From Candidatus Sulfotelmatobacter sp. (lineage in GTDB: Bacteria > Vulcanimicrobiota > Vulcanimicrobiia > Vulcanimicrobiales > Vulcanimicrobiaceae), in assembly GCA_035504415.1 (NCBI GenBank), contig DATJRY010000014.1, positions 45,147 through 109,146 of the forward strand: 64,000 bases of DNA. Direction: 5' to 3'. The position numbers were made by a program, and so were the translations under genes. Of this stretch, positions 11,290 to 20,141 are shown one piece after another. The stretch's first letter is position 1. Each line of letters opens with the position of its first letter. Below the pieces are notes generated by a model. That model was not told the origin of the DNA. It did no database searches and was given only the letters and a program-made list of their open reading frames with translations.

Positions 11290-12505
11290 ACGCCTTCTCG
11301 CCGGTGATCGCTTGGCCGAGAATCAGCGTGTGTACCTCGCTGGTGCCCTCGTACGTCAGGACGCTCTCGAGGTTGTTCATGTGGCGGATCACCGGGTACT
11401 CGAGGGTGATGCCGTTGGCGCCCAGGATCGTGCGCGCTTCGCGGCAGATCGCGAGCGACTCGCGCACGTTGTTGAGCTTGCCGAACGAGACGTGGCTCGG
11501 GTGCTGCAGGCCGGCGTCCTTGAGGCGCCCGACGTGCAGCGCCGTCAACATGCCCTTGTTGAGCTCGAGCATCATGTTGACCAGCTTCTCTTGGGTGAGC
11601 TGGAAGGCCGCGATCGGCTTGCCGAACTGGATGCGCGTCTTGGCGTAATCGAGCGCGGTCTCGTAACAGGTGCGGGCGGCGCCCAGCGCGCCCCACAGGA
11701 TCCCGTAGCGCGCTTCGTTGAGGCACGAGAGCGGGCCGCGCATCCCGGTGACGTTGGGCAGCATCGCGTCGGAGGGAAGGCGCACGTCTTCGAGCACCAG
11801 CTCCGAGGTCACCGACGCGCGCAGCGAGAGCTTCCGATCGACGTTGCGGGTCGAGAAGCCCTTGCTGCCGGTCGGGACGACGAAGCCGCGCACCGACTTG
11901 CCGACCCCGCCGTCGTCTTCGCCCTGCAGCTTCGCCCACACGATCGCGACGTCGGCGACGCCGCCGTTGGTGATCCACATCTTCGTTCCGTTGAGCACGT
12001 AGTCGTCGCCGTCGCGGCGCGCGGTCGTGCGCATCCCGGTCGGGTCGCTACCGAAGTCGGGCTCGGTCAAGCCGAAGCAGCCGATGATTTCGCCGGCCGC
12101 CATCTGCGGCAGCCATTCGCGCTTCTGTTCCTCCGAGCCGAAGGCCCAGATCGGGAGCATCGCCAGCGATCCTTGCACCGACACGAACGAACGGAACCCG
12201 GAGTCGCCGGCTTCCAATTCCAGACAGGCCAGACCGTACGAGACGGCGTTGGTGCCGGCGCACTCGTAGCCTTGCAAGTGCATTCCGAGCAGCCCCAGCT
12301 CGCCGAGCTCGCGCGCGATCTCGGCGGGGAAGGCGCCCTCCTCGAACCACTCCGCGATGTCCGGCAGCACGCGATCGCGGACGAACTTGCGCGCGGTGTC
12401 GCGGATCAGCCGCTCCTCGTCGTTGAGCAGCGCGTCGATCCCGAGAAAGTCCGTCGGACTGGGCGCCGGCGGGGTGGCGCGGTGGACGGGCGCGATCGTA
12501 CTCAT
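11282..12505 (-). CDS. acyl-CoA dehydrogenase, glutaryl-CoA dehydrogenase-like
   Basis: This 407-residue flavoenzyme has the N-terminal helical, central beta and C-terminal helical domains of acyl-CoA dehydrogenases: CFGLTEPDFGSDPTGMRTTA, YVLNGTKMWITNGG for FAD and substrate contacts, and RIQFGKPIAAFQLTQEKL. The C-terminal LTYEGTSEVHTLILGQAITG carries the catalytic-base glutamate at the position used by glutaryl-CoA dehydrogenases, which oxidatively decarboxylate glutaryl-CoA to crotonyl-CoA in lysine and tryptophan breakdown. No electron-transfer flavoprotein genes are nearby. ATG 12505 is preferred; a start at 12562 adds 19 low-complexity residues. It is divergent from nadQ. Confidence 0.85.
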   Translation of the reverse strand: MSTIAPVHRATPPAPSPTDFLGIDALLNDEERLIRDTARKFVRDRVLPDIAEWFEEGAFPAEIARELGELGLLGMHLQGYECAGTNAVSYGLACLELEAGDSGFRSFVSVQGSLAMLPIWAFGSEEQKREWLPQMAAGEIIGCFGLTEPDFGSDPTGMRTTARRDGDDYVLNGTKMWITNGGVADVAIVWAKLQGEDDGGVGKSVRGFVVPTGSKGFSTRNVDRKLSLRASVTSELVLEDVRLPSDAMLPNVTGMRGPLSCLNEARYGILWGALGAARTCYETALDYAKTRIQFGKPIAAFQLTQEKLVNMMLELNKGMLTALHVGRLKDAGLQHPSHVSFGKLNNVRESLAICREARTILGANGITLEYPVIRHMNNLESVLTYEGTSEVHTLILGQAITGEKAFS

Positions 12506-12579
12506 GGGTGTGTCGGTTCGGTCGGGGACGTTCCCCTCCTGGCACGGAGCCGGCGCCGCCACGGCGAACGTCGGCCGCC

Positions 12580-13488
12580 ATGTCGCGCGATGGGACGGCG
12601 GTGCTGCTCGGCCTGGACGCCGTCATCGTCTCCGTCCACGATGAGAGCCCACGCGTGCTCACGCTGGCCGGCGACGCGGCGCCCTCGCTGCCGTCGGGAC
12701 CGTTCGATCCCGCGCGCGACCGCACGCTCGAGCTGGCGGCGCGGCGGCTGATCGACGAACAGACCGCGCTGCGCGTCGGCTACCTCGAACAGCTCTACAC
12801 GTTCGGTGATCGCAACCGCGACCCGCGCGAGGTCGCCGGCGGCCCGCGATTGGTCAGCGTCGGCTACCTCGCGCTGGCCGGCGAACGCGCCGCCGAGGAG
12901 ACGGCCGCGGTCGCTTGGCGGGACTGGTACGCCTTCTTTCCGTGGGAGGACGATCGCGCGGGGCGCGCGCCGGTGCTGGTCGAGCGGGTGCTGCCGTTCG
13001 TGGCGCGCCGCTTGGCCGGCCGGCGCGACCCGGGTCTCACCCAGCGGGCGCGGATCGCGTTCGGGCTCGAGGGCGCGGCCTGGAACACCGATGCCGTGCT
13101 CGAACGCTTCGAGCTGCTCTTCGAGCTGGGCGGCGTGGCCGAGGCACCGGACCACGCCGAGACGTTCGGCGCGCCGATGGCGGTCGATCACCGGCGCATC
13201 CTGGCGACCGCGATCGGGCGGCTGCGCGGCAAGATCAAGTACCGGCCGATCGTCTTCGAGCTGCTCGGGCCGAGCTTCACCCTGACCGAGCTGCAGGGGA
13301 CGGTCGAGGCGCTGGCCGGGACGCGCCTGCACGGGCCGAACTTCCGCCGGCTCGTCGCCGACACCGGAATCGTCGAGCCGACCGGAGAGCGCCGCCCCAC
13401 GACCGGGCGCCCGGCGAGCCTCTATCGGTTCCGGCCCGACGTCCTGGCCGAGCGGACCGACTCCGGGGTGGGGGTGCGCCGAAAGTAG
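12580..13488 (+). CDS. nadQ: NadQ-type regulator of NAD biosynthesis (Nudix-like plus winged helix)
   Basis: This 302-residue protein matches the conserved family (COG4111) known as NadQ in alphaproteobacteria, proposed to regulate nadABC. Recognisable segments are the N-terminal Nudix-like domain ([50 protein letters not shown]) and the C-terminal DNA-binding part ([45 protein letters not shown]). A catalytic Nudix box is not evident, fitting a ligand sensor. The nadABC operon begins 86 bp downstream with a palindrome in its promoter. ATG 12580 chosen; a TTG/GTG extension to 12508 lacks family similarity. The NadQ assignment is from memory of family motifs. Confidence 0.82.
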   Translation: MSRDGTAVLLGLDAVIVSVHDESPRVLTLAGDAAPSLPSGPFDPARDRTLELAARRLIDEQTALRVGYLEQLYTFGDRNRDPREVAGGPRLVSVGYLALAGERAAEETAAVAWRDWYAFFPWEDDRAGRAPVLVERVLPFVARRLAGRRDPGLTQRARIAFGLEGAAWNTDAVLERFELLFELGGVAEAPDHAETFGAPMAVDHRRILATAIGRLRGKIKYRPIVFELLGPSFTLTELQGTVEALAGTRLHGPNFRRLVADTGIVEPTGERRPTTGRPASLYRFRPDVLAERTDSGVGVRRK

Positions 13489-13527
13489 CACGCCCTGGGG
13501 AGCCGGCTGCGTCATACTCTACGGAAC

Positions 13528-13552
13528 ACTTATACTAAAAATGAGTATAAGT
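13528..13552. promoter_or_regulatory. palindromic operator, likely NadQ site, before nadA
   Basis: ACTTATACT (13528-13536) and AGTATAAGT (13544-13552) form a perfect 9-bp inverted repeat with a 7-bp spacer. It is strikingly AT-rich in this GC-rich genome. TATACT at 13531-13536 in the left arm would serve as a -10 hexamer, so a bound repressor would mask the promoter. It lies 21 bp before the nadA start codon and directly follows the regulator gene. Confidence 0.75.
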
Positions 13553-13573
13553 AGAAGTTCCGAGGTCTTCTCA

Positions 13574-14572
13574 ATGGTCGAAACCCTGCCTTTCACCCCC
13601 GAGATTGCCGAGCGGACGCGTCCGATCTACGACCGGGTCGCGCGCGTCATCCCCGCCGTCGAGTGGCCGGTCCACGCGCCGTACGTCGACGCGATCAACC
13701 GGCTCAAGCGCGAGCGCAACGCCGTCATCCTCGCGCACAACTACCAGACGCCGGAGATCTTCCACGGCGTGGCCGACATCGTCGGCGACTCGCTGCAGCT
13801 GGCGCGCGAGGCGCAGCGCGCGCAAGCCGACACCATCCTCGTCTGCGGCGTGCACTTCATGGGCGAGACCGCCAAGATCCTCAACCCCAGCCGCCGCGTC
13901 ATCGTCCCCGACGCGCGCGCCGGCTGCTCGCTGGCGGAGTCGATCACCGCCGCCGACGTGCGCGCGCTGCGCGCGCGACACCCGGGCGTTCCGATCGTGA
14001 CCTACGTGAACACCTCGGCCGAGGTCAAGGCGGAGTCCGACGTCTGCTGCACGTCCTCGAACGCGGTCCGCGTCGTCGAGGCGCTCGGCGTCCCGACCGT
14101 CATCATGATCCCCGACGAGTTCCTGGCCAACTACGTCGCCGCCAACACCAGCGTCGAGATCATCGCGTGGAAGGGCCACTGCGAGGTGCACGAGCGCTTC
14201 CGCGGCGTCGACGTCGAGTCGCTGCGCGAGACGGAAGAAGGCGTGCTCGTCATCGCGCACCCGGAGTGCCCGCCGGACGTCATCGCCGCCGCCGACTTCG
14301 CCGGCTCGACCGCCGCGATGATCGATTTCGTGCGCGACCGCGCGCCGCAGCGCGTCGTGCTGCTGACCGAGTGCTCGATGAGCGACAACGTCGCGGCGGA
14401 GTTCCCCAACGTCGCCTTCGTGCGCCCGTGCAACCTGTGCCCGCACATGCGGCGCAACACGCTGCCGAAGATCTTACGCGCGCTCGAGACGCTACAGGAC
14501 GAGGTGCTGGTCGACGAATCGGTGCGGGTGCGCGCGCAGGCCTCGCTCGACCGGATGATGGCGATCGCGTGA
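13574..14572 (+). CDS. nadA: quinolinate synthase
   Basis: NadA (332 residues) condenses iminoaspartate with dihydroxyacetone phosphate to quinolinate using a [4Fe-4S] cluster. The ligand cysteines appear as Cys118 (AGCSLAE), Cys203 (GHCEVHE) and Cys289 (LCPHM), spaced as in known NadA proteins. Substrate motifs include [20 protein letters not shown] and [14 protein letters not shown] chose ATG 13574 because GAGG lies at 13562-13565 with good spacing; an earlier ATG at 13541 falls inside the operator palindrome. It overlaps nadB by 4 bp. Confidence 0.96.
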   Translation: MVETLPFTPEIAERTRPIYDRVARVIPAVEWPVHAPYVDAINRLKRERNAVILAHNYQTPEIFHGVADIVGDSLQLAREAQRAQADTILVCGVHFMGETAKILNPSRRVIVPDARAGCSLAESITAADVRALRARHPGVPIVTYVNTSAEVKAESDVCCTSSNAVRVVEALGVPTVIMIPDEFLANYVAANTSVEIIAWKGHCEVHERFRGVDVESLRETEEGVLVIAHPECPPDVIAAADFAGSTAAMIDFVRDRAPQRVVLLTECSMSDNVAAEFPNVAFVRPCNLCPHMRRNTLPKILRALETLQDEVLVDESVRVRAQASLDRMMAIA

Positions 14573-16089
14573 AGACCGACGTCCTGGTGCTGGGCGCCGG
14601 CGTGGCGGGGCTCGCCGCGGCGCTGGCGGTCGAAGGACGTCGCGTGTTCGTCGCCGGCGAGACACCGCTCGGGCGCGACCTCGCCTCCGCCTGGGCGCAG
14701 GGCGGCGTCGCCGCCGCGCTCGGCGCGGCCGACTCGCCGCTCCTGCACGCGGCCGACACGCTGGCGGCGGGCGGCGGCATCGCCGAACCCGACGTCGCCG
14801 AGACGTTGGCGCGCGAAGCGCCGGCGGCGATCGACGCGCTGGTGCGGCTGGGCGTTCCGTTCGCGCGCGCGGACGACGGCGCCCTCGCGCTGGGGCTCGA
14901 GGCCGCGCACAGCCGTCGCCGCATCGTGCACGTCGCCGACGCGACCGGCGCGGCGATCCTCGACGCGCTGCTCGCGCAAGCGCGCCGCCGACCCAACGTG
15001 CAGCTGTGCGACGGTCTGCGCGCGAGCGCGCTGCTGGTGCGGCCGGGGCGCGTCGTCGGCGCGGTGCTGGTCACGCCGGCCGGCGATCAGGTCCGGGTCG
15101 AGGCCAACGCGGTCGTGCTCGCGACCGGCGGGTTCGGCGGGCTGTACGCGCGCACGACGACGCCGCTCGCCGCGCGCGGCGCCGGCATCGCGCTCGCCGC
15201 GCGCGCCGGCGCGACGCTCGCCGATCTGGAGTTCGTGCAGTTCCATCCGACCGCGCTGCGCACGACGGCCGATCCGCTGCCGCTGGTCAGCGAAGCGGTG
15301 CGCGGCGAGGGCGCGCTGCTGGTCGATGCCCACGGTACGCGCATCATGGACGGCATCGACGCGCGCGGCGAGCTCGCACCGCGCGACGTCGTCGCGCGGG
15401 CGGTCGCCGCGGTCGAAGCTGCCGGCGGCAGCGTCCTTCTCGATGCACGCGAAGCGCTCGGCGAGCGGTTCGCGGCGCGCTTTCCCGGCATCTTCGCGAC
15501 CGCCCGCCGAGCGGGGATCGACCCACGCACGCAGCCGCTGCCGGTGAAGGCGGTCGCGCACTACACGATCGGCGGCGTCGCGACCGATGCGTATGGCCGC
15601 ACCAACGTGCCGGGCTTGTGGGCGTGCGGCGAGGTGGCCGCGACCGGACTCCACGGCGCGAACCGGCTGGCCAGCAACTCGCTGGTCGAAGGGCTCGTCT
15701 TCGGCGCGCGGGTCGGCGAAGACGTCAGCGCGATCGGCGGCACGCAGAGCGCGAGCGGCGCGCGCAGCGCCGGCGCCCGCGAATCCGTCGCGCACGGAAC
15801 GGTCGGCGCGGCTCTCCGCGAGCTGCGCGCGACGATGAGCGACGCGCTCGGGGTGGTTCGCGACGAACCCGCGATGCTGCGCGCGCTCGACGCCTTCACC
15901 GCCCTCGAGCGGACGGCCACGGACGACCGGATCGCCGACGCGGCGCTGGTCGGCACGCTCGTCGCGCGAGCGGCGCTCGCCCGCCGGGAGAGCCGCGGCG
16001 CGCATCAGCGTTCCGACTACGCGGCCAGCGATCCGCGCTGCGCCCAGCGCAGCTTCGTCGCCCCCGCTCGGCTGGCGCGCATCTCGTGA
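14569..16089 (+). CDS. nadB: L-aspartate oxidase
   Basis: NadB (506 residues) oxidises L-aspartate to iminoaspartate, supplying NadA. The FAD dinucleotide-binding motif [15 protein letters not shown] is at the N-terminus, followed by [13 protein letters not shown]. The family signature [19 protein letters not shown] and [20 protein letters not shown] lie near residues 328-385. The C-terminus is shorter than in E. coli NadB but contains the helical domain. The GTG start at 14569 overlaps the nadA stop (GTGA), so the two are translationally coupled. Confidence 0.95.
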   Translation: MKTDVLVLGAGVAGLAAALAVEGRRVFVAGETPLGRDLASAWAQGGVAAALGAADSPLLHAADTLAAGGGIAEPDVAETLAREAPAAIDALVRLGVPFARADDGALALGLEAAHSRRRIVHVADATGAAILDALLAQARRRPNVQLCDGLRASALLVRPGRVVGAVLVTPAGDQVRVEANAVVLATGGFGGLYARTTTPLAARGAGIALAARAGATLADLEFVQFHPTALRTTADPLPLVSEAVRGEGALLVDAHGTRIMDGIDARGELAPRDVVARAVAAVEAAGGSVLLDAREALGERFAARFPGIFATARRAGIDPRTQPLPVKAVAHYTIGGVATDAYGRTNVPGLWACGEVAATGLHGANRLASNSLVEGLVFGARVGEDVSAIGGTQSASGARSAGARESVAHGTVGAALRELRATMSDALGVVRDEPAMLRALDAFTALERTATDDRIADAALVGTLVARAALARRESRGAHQRSDYAASDPRCAQRSFVAPARLARIS

Positions 16090-16919
16090 TCCCGCTCTTG
16101 GTCGACGACCTCGTCCGCAGCGCGCTGCGCGAAGACCTCGGTCGCGCGGGCGACGTGACGACCGACGCGATCGTTCCGGCCGACGCCGTCGGCGAGGCGC
16201 GCCTGGTGGCGCGGGAAGAAGGGGTCGTCTCCGGCGTCGCCGTCGCCGAGCGCGTGTTCACGCTGCTCGACCCACGCGTGCGCGTCGAGATCCAGGTGCG
16301 TGACGGCGGCCACGTGCAGCGTGGCACCGTGATCGCGACGTTGCGCGGCCCGCTGCGCGCGATCCTGACCGGCGAACGCACGGCGCTCAACCTGGTCGGC
16401 CGCTTGTCGGGGATCGCCAGCGCGACGGCTCGCTTGACGGCGCTGGTCGCGGGCACCCGGGCGGCGGTGGTCGACACCCGCAAGACGACGCCCGGCCTGC
16501 GCGCGCTCGAGAAAGCGGCCGTCCGCGACGGCGGGGGCGCCAACCACCGCTTCGGCCTCGACGACGCGATCCTGATCAAAGACAACCACGTCGCGATCGC
16601 GGGTGGGATCGCGCCGGCGATTCGCGCGGCCCGCGCGCACGCGGGTCACCTGGTGAAGATCGAGGTCGAGGTCGACACCCTCGCCCAGCTCGACGAGGCG
16701 CTCGCCGAGCGCGCGGACATCGTGCTGCTCGACAACTTCACCCCCGAGGAGCTGCGCGTCGCGGTCGAGCGAACGGCGGGTCGCGCGCTGCTCGAGGCGT
16801 CGGGCAACATCAACGATGCGACGATCGGCGCGGTGGCCCGCAGCGGCGTCGACCTGATCTCGGTCGGTGCGCTCACCCACAGCGTGCGCGCGCTCGACGT
16901 CGGGCTGGACATCGACTGA
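16086..16919 (+). CDS. nadC: nicotinate-nucleotide pyrophosphorylase (carboxylating)
   Basis: NadC (277 residues) converts quinolinate and PRPP to nicotinate mononucleotide, the last step encoded by this operon. Motifs are LREDLGRAGDVTTDAIVP at the N-terminus, TGERTALNLVGRLSGIAS, VDTRKTTPGLRALEKAAVRD and GGANHRFGLDDAILIKDNH, which hold the active-site Arg, Lys and His residues. The barrel ends with EASGNINDATIGAVARSGVD. It starts at GTG 16086, overlapping nadB by 4 bp, and ends just before a strong hairpin. Confidence 0.96.
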   Translation: MIPLLVDDLVRSALREDLGRAGDVTTDAIVPADAVGEARLVAREEGVVSGVAVAERVFTLLDPRVRVEIQVRDGGHVQRGTVIATLRGPLRAILTGERTALNLVGRLSGIASATARLTALVAGTRAAVVDTRKTTPGLRALEKAAVRDGGGANHRFGLDDAILIKDNHVAIAGGIAPAIRAARAHAGHLVKIEVEVDTLAQLDEALAERADIVLLDNFTPEELRVAVERTAGRALLEASGNINDATIGAVARSGVDLISVGALTHSVRALDVGLDID

Positions 16920-16925
16920 ACGCGC

Positions 16926-16957
16926 GCGGCCGCGGAGCGCGGACGCTCCGCGGCCGC
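16926..16957. terminator. strong hairpin between convergent nadC and Mn catalase genes
   Basis: GCGGCCGCGGAGCG (16926-16939) pairs perfectly with CGCTCCGCGGCCGC (16944-16957) around CGGA: 14 bp with no mismatch. It lies 7 bp after nadC and 8 bp before the 3' end of the catalase gene on the other strand. No clear T run follows on either strand, so it may act as a bidirectional stop or a 3'-end stabiliser rather than a textbook terminator. Confidence 0.6.
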
Positions 16958-16965
16958 CGCGGTGC

Positions 16966-17871
16966 CTATTTCTTGCTGGTCGACTTCGTGCGCGAGGAGT
17001 GGCCGCTGATCTCGCCCTTGGTGACGCGGCTCGTCTTCGCGAGTGCCTCGTCCTCTTCGTAGGGCTCGAGCGAGCTGACCACCGAGGGCTTCGCATCCGG
17101 TAGGTCGGGATCGTTGCCTTCCGGCTTGCCGTCGAGCTGCTCGAACTCCCAGAGTCCCTGCGAAGTCGCCAGGGTGAAGCCCTGATCGGCCTTGCCGTCG
17201 GTCGACGTGTTGACGTAGGCATGCGCCCAGCGTTCGTCCGGCTCGATGTTGCCCGGCGGGAAGTTCGGCTCGATCGCGGCCAGTGCCGTCTCGAACATCT
17301 TCTGATGCGCGACCTCGCGGGTCATGAGGAACGTGAGCGCGTCGCGCGTTCCCTCGTCCGGACAGAGCTTGATCAACCGTTCGTAGGTGATCTTCGCGCG
17401 CGCTTCCGCGGCGATGTCGGAACGCAGATCGGCCAGCGGATGCCCGATCGTGTCGATGTACGCGGCCGTCCACGGGACGCCGCACGAGTCGGTCAGCCGT
17501 GGCCCCGAGCCGCCGAGGACGGCTTGCGAGCCCATCCAGGCGATCTGCTGATACTGTTCTTGCTTGCCGTCCAGGAAATCACCGAGGTAGCCGCCTTCGA
17601 CCTCGTCGATCAGCGCCGTCTTGGTGCCCTTGAGGAGGCCGACGATGATCTGACCGATCATTTCGAGATGGGAGAGCTCTTCGGTGGCGATGTCGAGCAG
17701 CATGTCGCGGCGCGGCACGTCGCTCTCCGCCCAACCTTGCGTGAAGTAGCGCATGGCCGCCGCAAGTTCTCCTTGCGGCCCGCCGAACTGCTCGAGGCAC
17801 AGCTTCGCGAACGCGGGATTCGGTCCATCGACGCGGACCGTGTACTGTAGTTTCTTGTTGTGGAGTAACAT
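16966..17871 (-). CDS. manganese (non-heme) catalase
   Basis: This 301-residue ferritin-fold enzyme dismutates hydrogen peroxide with a di-manganese centre. Ligand positions match the family: Glu35 (GPQGELAAAM), Glu65 and His68 (ATEELSHLE), Glu156 (IAAEARAK) and His189 (REVAHQKMFE). The N-terminus MLLHNKKLQYTVRVDGPNP is typical. The last 40 residues are Ser/Lys/Thr-rich and probably disordered. ATG 17871 is preceded by GAAAGG. It is divergent from an Nramp transporter, which would supply the metal. A longer reading to 17979 would run into the divergent control region. Confidence 0.93.
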   Translation of the reverse strand: MLLHNKKLQYTVRVDGPNPAFAKLCLEQFGGPQGELAAAMRYFTQGWAESDVPRRDMLLDIATEELSHLEMIGQIIVGLLKGTKTALIDEVEGGYLGDFLDGKQEQYQQIAWMGSQAVLGGSGPRLTDSCGVPWTAAYIDTIGHPLADLRSDIAAEARAKITYERLIKLCPDEGTRDALTFLMTREVAHQKMFETALAAIEPNFPPGNIEPDERWAHAYVNTSTDGKADQGFTLATSQGLWEFEQLDGKPEGNDPDLPDAKPSVVSSLEPYEEDEALAKTSRVTKGEISGHSSRTKSTSKK

Positions 17872-18032
17872 GGCACCTTTCTGACGCTCGGCGCGCGTGT
17901 CCACAGCGCCGCATGTTGTTTCCGGTGGCTGTTGTGTCCCGGGATGCAGTCGTAAAACACAATCGATTGCCGAGCGCACAAGCGAACGCGAGCCGGGATT
18001 CAGCCCGCACGGCGCGCGGAAAGAAGTGGCGC
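17872..18032. promoter_or_regulatory. divergent control region, Mn catalase / Nramp transporter
   Basis: This 161-bp spacer must hold promoters for both genes. Bases 17945-17970 are locally AT-rich. A loose inverted repeat TTGTGT (17932-17937) / ACACAA (17957-17962) with a 19-bp gap is the only palindrome I see. I cannot assign it to MntR, Fur or PerR. Confidence 0.35.
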
Positions 18033-19325
18033 GTGGGCGTCATCGCAGAGTACGTGAACGGGTCCAGCGGCCGAACGCTCGCGGCGGCGCGCGACGTCTT
18101 GGCAGGCGGCCGGCGCGGCGTCGCGGCGGCGCTCCCGTTCGTCGGTCCCGCCTTCATCGCATCGGTCGCGTACGTCGACCCGGGCAACTTCGCGACCAAC
18201 ATCGCCGCCGGTTCCGCCTTCGGCTATCGGCTGCTATGGGTCGTGATCGTCGCGAACGTGCTCGCGATGGTGTTCCAGGCGCTCTCCGCGAAACTCGGCG
18301 TTGTCACCGCCCGCAACCTGGCCGAGCTGTGCCGCGAACGGCTCCCGGGGCCGGTGACCTGCGGCATGTGGCTCACCAGTGAGGTCGCGGCGATGGCGAC
18401 CGACCTGGCGGAGTTCCTCGGCGCGGCGCTCGCCTTCCACTTGCTGTTCGGGATCCCGATGGGAGCGGCGGCCGGCCTGACGGCGCTGGTCACGCTGGCG
18501 CTCCTCCAGCTGCAGAGCGGTGGCTTCCGGCCGCTCGAGGCCGCGATCGCCGCGCTGGTGGCGGTCATCGGCCTCGCCTACGTCCTCGAGACGCTGGTCG
18601 CGCGCCCGTCGTGGCCCGCGATCGCGGCCGGTTCGGTCGTCCCGTGGCTGCACGGCAGCGACAGCGTGCTCGTCGCGGTCGGTATCGTCGGGGCGACCGT
18701 CATGCCGCACGCCATCTATCTCCACTCCGCGCTGACCCAGGACCGCGTGCGGCCGGCGCACGAGCGCGAGGCCCGCCGCATCGTGCGGTTCTCGAACCGC
18801 GAGGTGGTGGCCGCCTTGACGCTCGCCGGGGCGATCAACCTGGCCATGGTAGTGATGGCCGCGGCGGTGTTCCACGCCCACGGACGGGCGGACGTCGCCA
18901 CCATCCCAAGCGCCTATCGCACGCTGGTACCGTTGCTGGGCAGCGCCGCCGCCGCGGTCTTCCTGACCGCCCTGCTGGCCTCGGGCATCTCCAGCTCGGC
19001 GGTCGGGACGCTGGCGGGCCAGGTGGTCATGCAGGGGTTCGTCGGTTTTACGGTCCCCCTCTGGGTGCGGCGGGTGGTCACCATGGCGCCGGCCCTGGCG
19101 GTCGTCGCGGCCGGGATCGATCCGACGCAGGTCCTGGTCCTCAGCCAGGTCGTCCTGAGCCTGACCGTACCGATCCCGATCGCGGCGCTGATCGCCTTCA
19201 CCGCCAGTCCGGCAGTGATGGGGAGCCTGGCCAACAGCCGCACGACGACGCTGGCGGCGACCCTGGGCGGCCTGCTCATCCTCGGCCTCAACCTCGTGCT
19301 GCTGGTGACCCTACTCCCCCACTGA
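18033..19325 (+). CDS. mntH: Nramp-family divalent metal (Mn2+/Fe2+) transporter
   Basis: This inner-membrane protein of 430 residues (from GTG 18033) has about 11 hydrophobic segments. The metal-site motifs are present: DPGN in TM1 (residues 49-52, AYVDPGNFATN) and MPHAIYLHS in TM6, where Met and its neighbours favour Mn2+ and Fe2+ over alkaline earths. Nramp proteins import Mn2+ or Fe2+ with protons. An ATG at 17913 would add 40 residues but leaves only 41 bp for two divergent promoters and no visible Shine-Dalgarno, so I prefer 18033 with moderate certainty. Pairing with Mn catalase suggests oxidative-stress manganese supply. Confidence 0.9.
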   Translation: MGVIAEYVNGSSGRTLAAARDVLAGGRRGVAAALPFVGPAFIASVAYVDPGNFATNIAAGSAFGYRLLWVVIVANVLAMVFQALSAKLGVVTARNLAELCRERLPGPVTCGMWLTSEVAAMATDLAEFLGAALAFHLLFGIPMGAAAGLTALVTLALLQLQSGGFRPLEAAIAALVAVIGLAYVLETLVARPSWPAIAAGSVVPWLHGSDSVLVAVGIVGATVMPHAIYLHSALTQDRVRPAHEREARRIVRFSNREVVAALTLAGAINLAMVVMAAAVFHAHGRADVATIPSAYRTLVPLLGSAAAAVFLTALLASGISSSAVGTLAGQVVMQGFVGFTVPLWVRRVVTMAPALAVVAAGIDPTQVLVLSQVVLSLTVPIPIAALIAFTASPAVMGSLANSRTTTLAATLGGLLILGLNLVLLVTLLPH

Positions 19326-19353
19326 CCGAAAACGCCGGCCCCCGTGGACGCGC

Positions 19354-19375
19354 GGCCGCTCCGGCAGGGGCGGCC
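19354..19375 (+). terminator. hairpin after mntH, abutting the rplC promoter
   Basis: GGCCGCTCC (19354-19362) and GGGGCGGCC (19367-19375) form a 9-bp stem with one G-T pair and loop GGCA. It ends on the base before the -35 hexamer of the rplC promoter. It may insulate the ribosomal operon from mntH transcription, though only two T follow. Confidence 0.5.
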
Positions 19376-19404
19376 TTGACGTGCTGGACGCGCTCGGGTA
19401 GACT
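19376..19404 (+). promoter_or_regulatory. promoter of the rplC-rpsM superoperon
   Basis: TTGACG (19376-19381), a 17-bp spacer beginning TGCTGGACGCG, and TAGACT (19399-19404). The first 11 spacer bases are identical to those of the rRNA promoter at 62474-62502. The leader to the rplC GTG is about 100 nt and holds the repeated words GTCGCGGACGCC and GCGTGCGCGACGG, which may fold. Confidence 0.8.
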
Positions 19405-19508
19405 ATGGCGGTTGTGGTCCGCGTCGCGGACGCCGTTTTGGCGTGCGCGACGGAAGGCGATAGTCGAAACGCCTGGGCCCGTGGATATCCTGAGAGGGAT
19501 CGATCAAC

Positions 19509-20141
19509 GTGAAGAACATCATCGGCCGCAAGGTCGGGATGACCAGCGTGTTCACGGAGGATGGCCGGAGCGTTCCGGTCACCGTGATCCAGGCTGGCCC
19601 GTGCACCGTGGTACAGAAGAAGACGAAGGACAGCGACGGCTACGAAGCCGTCGCACTCGCGTACGGCGACGTGAAGCCCTCGCGCCTGAGCAAGGCGCTG
19701 CAGGGTCACTACAAGCGCGCCAACCTGACGCCCAAGCGTCACATCCGCGAGTTCCGCACCGGCATCGACGGCGTCGAGCTGGGCGCGACGATAACCGTCG
19801 ACGGGTTCGCGCAAGGCGACCGCGTCGACGTCGTCGGCATCTCGAAGGGCCACGGCTTCGCCGGCGGCATCAAGCGCTGGAACTTCAGCGGCGGCGGCGC
19901 GAGCCACGGCTCGATGATCCACCGTCAGCCGGCCTCCAACGGCGACACCAACGCGGGGCACACGCACCGCGGCAGCCGTCGCCCGGGTCACTACGGCGTG
20001 GACCGCGTCACGCACCAGAATCTGGAAGTCGTGCGCGCGGACGCCGAGCGCAATCTGCTGCTCGTTCGCGGCCCCGTCCCGGGTCCGAAGAACGGTTTGG
20101 TCATCGTGCAGCAGTCCGTCAAGACGAAGGTGAGCGCCTGA
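19509..20141 (+). CDS. rplC: 50S ribosomal protein L3
   Basis: L3 (210 residues) binds near the peptidyl transferase centre. Segments KNIIGRKVGMTSVFTEDGR at the N-terminus and GHGFAGGIKRWNFSGGGASHG in the central extension are diagnostic. The GTG start follows GAGAGGGA. It is the first gene of this operon because rpsJ, the usual leader, lies 11.6 kb upstream. It overlaps rplD as TGATG. Confidence 0.98.
   Translation: MKNIIGRKVGMTSVFTEDGRSVPVTVIQAGPCTVVQKKTKDSDGYEAVALAYGDVKPSRLSKALQGHYKRANLTPKRHIREFRTGIDGVELGATITVDGFAQGDRVDVVGISKGHGFAGGIKRWNFSGGGASHGSMIHRQPASNGDTNAGHTHRGSRRPGHYGVDRVTHQNLEVVRADAERNLLLVRGPVPGPKNGLVIVQQSVKTKVSA

Noticed and set aside
13541..13573. Upstream ATG for nadA
   Set aside because: It falls inside the operator palindrome and has no Shine-Dalgarno, while ATG 13574 has GAGG at good spacing and the family-like N-terminus.
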